Positions 58,101 to 64,000 of a DNA stretch of 64,000 nucleotides are shown here, one piece after another. Every line of letters begins with the position of its first letter. Position 1 is the first letter of the stretch. The position numbers were made by a program, and so were the translations under genes. Location of the stretch: contig WPIO01000097.1 in the NCBI GenBank assembly GCA_009760855.2, forward strand, positions 64,001-128,000, in the 5' to 3' direction. Source of the stretch: Cristatella mucedo. Taxonomy: Eukaryota > Bryozoa > Phylactolaemata > Cristatellidae. The notes beneath the pieces were generated by a model. That model ran no database searches. It saw only the letters and a list, made by a program, of their open reading frames with translations, and had not been told where the DNA came from.

Positions 58101-60718
58101 TTACTTGATTCCACACTTCTTGCCATTGTGATTGAATGGAATTCGTTACCAGAAAGTCAGCCACTGACGGTCCTTCGGCAACAGGGGAGACATTCAACTT
58201 GTTATAGTTGCTGACAAGTTCCGGCCTCTTATATTTTGATAGGATCTGTTGAGACTTGCTGGCAGCCGACCTAGAAGCACACTGTAGTAATCCAATTTTA
58301 TAAGTAACGAATGTATGAGCCAGTTGTTTTATTATGACACTACTAAGATGGTCTCGGTCAGAAAAAATTTGTGTACCTGAAATGCATTGCAGAAGACCGT
58401 AATTCCAAGAAAATGGTGAGACTGAGCTTGGGGGTCAAACATTATTGGGATGCTCAGCTATCCCAAGGTAGCGAGTATCAGCCACGCCATCGGAAGACTT
58501 GGCATTTGGCTGCCAGTTTCGGACTGCTCATCGGAAGAGTAAAGTTTCTCGTCTTATTAATTTAAGAGATTTGCCAGTTTTCACCTATGCACTGTGCACA
58601 AAGTCACCTATGTTGAGGTTGAACAAATCTATGGTTCGAAAGTATTCATTTATTGTCTATACCACTCGGTATATTCTTCTTCTTTCTTAGTCATTTTCAC
58701 AGTTTCGACGTATGTGTGCATCCGACGTATCCGGGTGATGCTGTTGCTATGCAAGTTTGCTTTTTATGATGACTATATTGGCAGCACAATCATCCCCACC
58801 ATTGACTGTACAGCATTTCCACGGTATTGCACTATCAAGGACTGTCTTGGTTGCTTGTCTCTGTAATCCTATAAAGAAACTATTGAGCACAAAGGGAATC
58901 ACATTACGGTGAGGCCCGTTGCATAGTGCCACTGAAGATTTGCTTGCATTGTTTGGGCACAGAATGCACAGAGGAAGCCCTTGGCAGCAGCTGCCTTTGT
59001 TCAAGCATAAGTAGCTGCTCGTTGGAATTGGCATATTGACATTTTAAATAAGCTTTCGAGATAGGGTTCTGATTTCGGGTCGGGCATGCATTGTGCATAT
59101 CGTGATACATTCCAGCAAGCATGCAGCCAGACAATAACAGCAGTTGTTATTGTCTGATCAGCTGCTGTTTTTGTCCATGCACAGTGCCTGCTCAAACGTC
59201 TGCAAGTCATACAAATCGTAGATGGGCTATGCAGCATGGGCCGAGCTAGACAGCACACAAGTTTGTGGTCGAGCCAAACCAAATGGTCTGCAACAAGGGA
59301 CTGAAGTATGATTTATGTATGCAAGAGGCATGCATAAACAGAAATGCAATGACAGTAAACCCACTTATGGGTAGAACACCGAAGCTGCCTTTGTCTGTAT
59401 TCCTTTATATATCCCTTTTTTATATCTTTAAGCCTCGCATAGCTAGCAGAGATTATCGGTCAGGTATTCGTAGCGAGGACCTTTAGCTGTCCTGCACTAA
59501 GCAGAAATCAGGCCTGATTTAACTGAATTGAGTCCGGGGAAAAACTCACTCGACATATGCACCAACCTGCCTGTTTACCACTTTGCTATCGCCTAAACTG
59601 AACTGCAATTTCTCAAGGCACACCAATTAGCAGCTGTCTTGCAGCTACCGCCCCCATTTGTTCACAGTTGCGGTTGCACGGTTCTTCTATGGAAGTAGAT
59701 TTTAGTAGTCTCACAATCGCTGCCCGTTGTTTTTTAAAATTTTGACTGGATGGCCATTTCATTATATACATGCCAGTTCAACCCTGTACGGCACCTACCA
59801 TCAACCTAGCAATCAGGTGGCACGATTGAATAATCTCTTTCAAATTTTGGAGGCTCACGATCCTTATGGCAACTCCTTGTGGTAGTAACTTCCTGTGATC
59901 CGAATTAAAAGTAATAAACTGACAAGGTCGAAGTCGTTTATAAGTCTTTGCATAATGGATATTCCCACGAGTAACACACCAATTTTAGGCCCCTAGGCGG
60001 TTATAGTAGAAATGCTGGTGGCCTGACTAAAAAGTGAAATCACTAGCCAGTAGCTTTTAGGGACTCTTGTTCGTAGCATTCGACCGAAACCTTGCCGATG
60101 CACCGAACCATAGAATATCCTTTCCGGTACCCCTGTGTCTGGTGAGCAGCTTGCTTGACGCACGACAACTGAGCTGCCAGCCAGCAGCTGTGCAAGGTGG
60201 CTTGGCTAGCAGAAGGAAGTAGGAAGTATGCGCCGGCCTTGGGCCTATGCCTATCTTTACAAGCTTCAAACGTCAGCTTGCTAGCTTTAGGGTTGTTCTT
60301 CTATTTTGCCCTTGTGCTGAGCAGGCTGATTTAATCGTTTGGCCCGGCTCAATTTCGTGACCCTTGTAAGTGCACAGGTTTAGTTTTTTAAATGGCTGGC
60401 CATTGTTTTTTTGCTTGGACAGTGGTGCTCTAATAACAGTGACCTTCTCTTTCGCAGTAGCGTTTCTGGTGATGGCCTGCCAAAGCATCCTGGAATGTTG
60501 CCTCTCTAAGAGGATTGGACGTCTTCTATCGTTTTGTTGTTGATCTTCTGCCCTGACCATTGTAGACTGATGCTGACACTGCAAATGCTGCCACCCTAAG
60601 TGCTACCGGTTGGCAACCCCTCTCGAACCCACAAGCTCTTTGTTTGTACTCTTTTATTTCGTGCAGACTGTGAATGGTGCACGTAAGACACACTTTTAAG
60701 TATTCGTGTCTTTCCCAG
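57006..60718 (+). other. Intron of the LARP4-like gene
   Basis: GTATGC to TTTCCCAG, phase 1. It contains the AT-rich tract at 57830-58098. Otherwise no repeats or genes were recognised in 57006-57829 or 58099-60718. A 20-bp string (TAGTTACTTGATTCCACACT) at about 58098 recurs at about 56406. Confidence 0.6.
57830..58098. repeat. AT-rich cryptic satellite, about 270 bp
   Basis: Interspersed TA runs and short ATATTT units with local palindromes. Confidence 0.9.
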
Positions 60719-60871
60719 GCAGCATAGTAGTTTCTGCAGACAGCCAAGAGACCCCAATGACCAACGATACCAACGACGAACGTGCTTCCACCGGGCAAGA
60801 TATTACTTGTACGAATGGTGTTTACGATGGTGGCATTTCGTTGTCTGATCAAACTCATGTCGGTGGAGCAG
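60719..60871 (+). CDS. LARP4-like: LARP4-like gene, exon 3
   Basis: The acceptor GTGTCTTTCCCAG and the donor AG|GTATGT bound 153 bp. After completing Gly the exon encodes SIVVSADSQETPMTNDTNDE, RASTGQDITCTNGVYDGGIS, LSDQTHVGGA and the first base of Asp. It is acidic, Thr/Ser-rich and disordered. It enters and leaves in phase 1, so skipping it would keep the frame. Known LARP4 proteins have a similar acidic linker between the N-terminus and the La motif. Confidence 0.68.
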
Positions 60872-62054
60872 GTATGTGCCCTTGCAGGTCGCGGGTGCGC
60901 AGCATGGTGATAACTGGGTGTGAATTGAGTATCAGCATATGCAGCCTCGTGTCCTGGCATTGTGCCTCCCCAGGAAAGCCTCAACCTAGTTGCTGTGGCT
61001 ATGTCAGAAGATTATGCACACAATACGTTCTGGAAAATGGTTCTTCATGTGGGGACTGGCATTGAATTTAAGTTGTGTTTGGCTCTCGGGAAGCACTCCT
61101 GAGTTGAGCCTGAGGCCGGATCACTCAGGATGGGATTGCAGAGAGTGACCAAGAGGGGGGGGGGGATCGCTGTGATCAGATTGCAGAGCCGACTGCTCTG
61201 AGATCGATGGCCAAGCAGCGTGCCCTTGCCTGCTGACTAGCTGTGGATGAGTGTCCCTGCTCTATCTTCGAGAAGTCACGGATGAAAGAGGTGATTCTTA
61301 CAGACGTCGCTTGTTTCGTTCACGGTCGAAAGCCATTTTTTTATTCCTCTTGTTGTCTCACGGTGTCGTTCATCGAAAAATAAAACATCGGTCAAAAGGT
61401 TGTTAGAGCGGGGATTTTCAGTGGGCACAGGTGGCACTGTGGCTGTTTCTCTTTCTTTGTCTGGTGCGTGCTGCCGGTCGCACTTGGACGTCCCGACTAT
61501 CGGACGTGTACGCTCGTCATCTTTGGTACGTGATGAGGAATTCTAGCTGCTTCCCCCCTGTGAAGGTAGTTACGCTGTCATGTGTTTGACATCGGCTGCC
61601 GCCCACTTTTCCAATGGAAAGCAGAATACCAATGCCTTGGTAACTGGAGCACCTTGGTAGCTAACGGAGAAGGGATGCAGATGCGATTAGTTGATTGTTC
61701 TCGATTGACATAAACGTGCTGGCATTGCCTTCCGCTGTGTGCTGGTAGCAACAGTTGAGTGTAAACTGCCTTGCTCTGAGGAGTCAGTCGTCTGTCGTGG
61801 ATGTCTGTAAACTGGTTACCAAGCGTATCCAGAAGTCTGCTGCATGTATGCGCTGTAAGCCTTTCATCATCAGGTATGTAGCAGAAGTCTGCTCGCAGTA
61901 GCCGAAATGTAGTACTGCTTGCCCTACCGAAGTGAATATTGCTAGACCCTGTTAGGTCAGTTTTGCATGCACTTTACGGGTTTCTACCGGTAAGTCGTAG
62001 AACTAGCGATCGTGCTTAAGTTTCCATTGATACTAACTGTATGCCTTTTTTTAG
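60872..62054 (+). other. Intron of the LARP4-like gene
   Basis: 1.2 kb, phase 1, GTATGT to TTTTTTTAG. No repeat recognised, only a G10 run at about 61156. Confidence 0.65.
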
Positions 62055-62118
62055 ACCCACTTCGTGACTTAGAACTTAGGACAATGTTGAAGCACCAGCT
62101 GGAATATTATTTCTCAAG
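62055..62118 (+). CDS. LARP4-like: LARP4-like gene, exon 4, start of La motif
   Basis: 64 bp between TTTTTTTAG and AG|GTATGG. Joined in phase it reads DPLRDLELRTMLKHQLEYYF, then S and two bases of Arg. LKHQLEYYFSR matches the first helix of the La motif of LARP4/4B (family pattern L-KQLEYYFSREN), where FSREN distinguishes LARP4 from LARP1 (FSVDN) and genuine La (FGDFN). The La motif begins near residue 96, close to its place in human LARP4. LARP4 proteins bind poly(A) RNA and poly(A)-binding protein in the cytoplasm and stabilise mRNAs, and that role is inferred here. The remainder of the La motif and the RRM lie beyond the window. Confidence 0.82.
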
Positions 62119-62876
62119 GTATGGGCGACTGATTCATTTCCATTCAGTGCAAGAAAGGGTTCGATTCTCTGCTATCATTATGTGACTTGGCTGGGCTCAT
62201 TGCTTTGATACTTGGCTGTGCCTTCTGGCGAAGGGAGCGAGGGGGAGGCAGGACTGCCAGGGATCTACGTGGCCTGCTACTGTGAGGTGTCTGTTAAGGA
62301 GGATTGTTGGTTGCACTGGCATTTTTTGTATTATTTAGTAGCCTGATGCGACTAAAGGTTCGCTTGCTTTTAGAACTCACGCGACTCCAGTATGTTGTTC
62401 ATTTAGTTAACAGTGCTAACTCTTACCTTTAAATAAAAGACGGCTTAAGGTCGTCTGTCGTTAGACTGCAAACAGAAAATTTTATCTCGAGCAGTCACCG
62501 ATCCAACAACCGCATATTTTCTGCGTGCTATTATTGTACTAATGTACAGTACTTATTGAGCTACCACGATGCCTTTCTCGTGCTTTCAACGCAAAGCTGC
62601 AAGTCTTGTGTTGAAAGCTCGAGAAAGCCTCGTGTAAGCCTTTAACTAGTTGCTTAGATGTTGTGGTTGAATCCCGGTGTACTGCCCGAATGCATGTTTT
62701 TTGTAGTGTAATTGTGATCAGGCTCTTTCATTCCCAAAACTATGTGTGTGTACTTTTAATGCATTATTTTTGCATTATTGTTATTTTGCATTATTTTTTA
62801 ATGCATTACTTTTGGAGCACCTTGCCAGTGTAGTAGTACCGTGGTCTCCACCTTTGACGTGAACAGACACTTATGG

Positions 62877-63016
62877 GGTTTGGTTCGGTGGTTAAGGTGC
62901 TCGCCCCGACCAAGGTCTGACTGAGGTCGTGGGCTCGAGCCCCGAGGCATATGTGAAGCGCCTGAATAGAGATTAAGCTCTCTTGGTAATAGAGATTAAG
63001 TTCGCTATACAAATAA
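62877..63016 (+). mobile_element. tRNA-derived SINE with LINE-like tail
   Basis: The tRNA-like head has box A (TGGTTAAGGTGCTCG) and box B (GGGCTCGAGCCCC). Its 3' part, GTGAAGCGCCTGAATAGAGA then TTAAGCTCTCTTGGTAAT, parallels the LINE tail GTAAAGCGCCTAGAAAGAGA-TTGAGTTCTC. GAGATTAAG is duplicated at the end. Confidence 0.8.
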
Positions 63017-63033
63017 ATTATATTTATTTATAG

Positions 63034-63296
63034 TTATAATAATAATATATTTGTAAGGCACCCTCGGAGAACTGAGTCTCTTTCTTGTCGCTTCACAGAT
63101 GCTGGAAAGAGAGCATGGCCAAATTGTTAGAGGTAATATTCACGATATCATCAAGCATAACGTTGTTAGATGTGACATGCCCAGGGTCAGCATGTAGGTA
63201 TGGTTAGTAGGAGTGGGTACAGTATCAGCACACATAAGTGCACAAGGAACGTTCACGAGGACCCAATAAAGACTGTAATAAACTGGAGTTTTTTAA
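63034..63296 (-). mobile_element. Diverged L2-like LINE 3' UTR
   Basis: ATAATAATAATATATTTGTA then AAGGCACCCTCGGAGAACTG, TCGCTTCACAGATGCTGG and 3' UTR motifs (GGGTCAGCATGTAGGTATGG). Confidence 0.78.
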
Positions 63297-63629
63297 GCTA
63301 CACTCGACACTACACTATACTACACTGGTAAACTATAACTGCAAATGATTTCTCATAGTCAGATGCATGTAGCCGTCGTTGGTGGTAGATACTTACTGTA
63401 GTGTATCTAAATTATTGATTTCGTATAAGAACAACGCCACATCATTAATTTTTTAAAGTTGTCTAGAACCCACCTAATACAGCCATAATGCTAAACATGT
63501 TGCTTATATTGTTGGTGATCGCCTGGTGAACCCCAGTGGCATGTAGACTACATGTATGCACTGAGTTGAGATATTAATCTGACTTGTAAGAACAAGTTTG
63601 CTAGTTGGTGGTGGTTATTGGTGAGCCAC

Positions 63630-63800
63630 GATGGCACACTAGGTAAGGTGGCTGCTTTTCACGACCTCGGGACCGAGGTCATGGGTTCGAATCCTGCGAT
63701 GTTCGATCCTTAATTGCCATTGCAAGCGGTGTTGAAAGCCGTAAAGGCTCTTTCGTTTCTATACAAAAGAGGCTGTTAAATCAGCTTGTATTTTAGTATT
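63630..63800 (+). mobile_element. tRNA-derived SINE family A, best copy
   Basis: GGTAAGGTGGCTGCTTTTCA carries box A, and GGGTTCGAATCCTGC carries an intact box B. The body is ATTGCCATTGCAAGCGG, AAAGCCGTAAAGGCTCTTTC and AAAAGAGGCTGTTAAATCAG. With box A and B this could still be transcribed by RNA polymerase III. Confidence 0.87.
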
Positions 63801-63856
63801 TTTTTTTATTCTGGTCGTGAAGCATCGCATGCCGACCACTCCATGTAGTTCTGTAG

Positions 63857-64000
63857 TAGAAGCTTAGGAGGTAGCTGGTCACAGTGGCTAGCTCAGTTAA
63901 AGAAAATCCGTGATTACATAATAGCTGCATTCGAGTCTAGAAGCTTAAGAGGTGGCTGGTCACCGTGGTTAGCTCAGTTAAAAAATTCCCGTGATTACAT
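63857..64000. repeat. 81-bp tandem repeat, runs off the window
   Basis: TAGAAGCTTAGGAGGTAGCT... (63857-63937) is repeated from 63938 (TAGAAGCTTAAGAGGTGGCT) to the window end with about 8 differences. Each unit contains GTGGYTAGCTCAGTTA, which looks like the D-arm/box A of a tRNA. Confidence 0.8.

Larger units (their letters stand above)
62119..64000 (+). other. Intron of the LARP4-like gene, continues past window
   Basis: Starts GTATGG. The next La-motif exon (ENL...MD) was not found before 64000. Nothing is recognised in 62119-62876; repeats fill most of 62877-64000. Confidence 0.55.

Noticed and set aside
62877-62950. Functional tRNA gene
   Set aside because: Arms do not pair into a full cloverleaf, and the sequence continues into a SINE tail.

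Overview
The window is nuclear DNA from an animal, most likely an invertebrate with intron-rich genes and many retrotransposons. The evidence is spliced genes with GT-AG introns in consistent phase, a metazoan-type SH2 adaptor gene, a La-related (LARP4-type) gene, dozens of L2-clade LINE copies, tRNA-derived SINEs, hAT and Tc1/mariner remnants, and long (GA)n, (CT)n, (CA)n and (TA)n tracts. No bacterial operon, rRNA gene or CRISPR array is visible. The phylum cannot be fixed from the sequence alone.

Host genes. (1) Positions 1-13232, + strand: the 3' part of an SH2-domain adaptor gene, closest by eye to the SHB/SHD/SHE/SHF family. Three exons (1-89, 3120-3248, 12075-12258) join in phase, followed by a GC-rich 3' UTR and a polyadenylation signal at 13205-13210. 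The reading frame stays open for 149 further codons after the TAG stop. (2) About 36681-37046, - strand: a likely terminal exon of an unidentified gene with a basic C-terminus. (3) 42995 to the window end, + strand: the 5' part of a LARP4/4B-like gene, with exons at 42995-43064 (start codon), 56912-57005, 60719-60871 and 62055-62118, running into the La motif and continuing past the window. A CpG-rich block at about 41.4-42.9 kb is its probable promoter and could also serve the minus-strand gene.

Mobile DNA. One L2-like LINE family dominates, with an AP-type endonuclease, a YADD reverse transcriptase and an (ATT)n tail. The best copy (31881 to about 35500, - strand) is nearly full length. A 5'-truncated copy at 5228-6736 is almost identical to its 3' half and shares its premature TAG. 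Many older 5'-truncated copies lie in both orientations. The SINEs include one whose 3' end matches the LINE tail, so it probably uses the LINE machinery. A broken hAT transposase occupies 28521-30291 (-), and Tc1/mariner remnants lie at about 48.2 and 50.2 kb. Two related hAT-like MITEs lie at 25.4 and 50.6 kb. At 51240-51791 a 552-bp insertion splits an old LINE copy, is flanked by a 7-bp direct repeat and carries a coding-like acidic segment.

The regions between these features (13.3-36.6 kb and most intron space) hold repeats or nothing I can identify.
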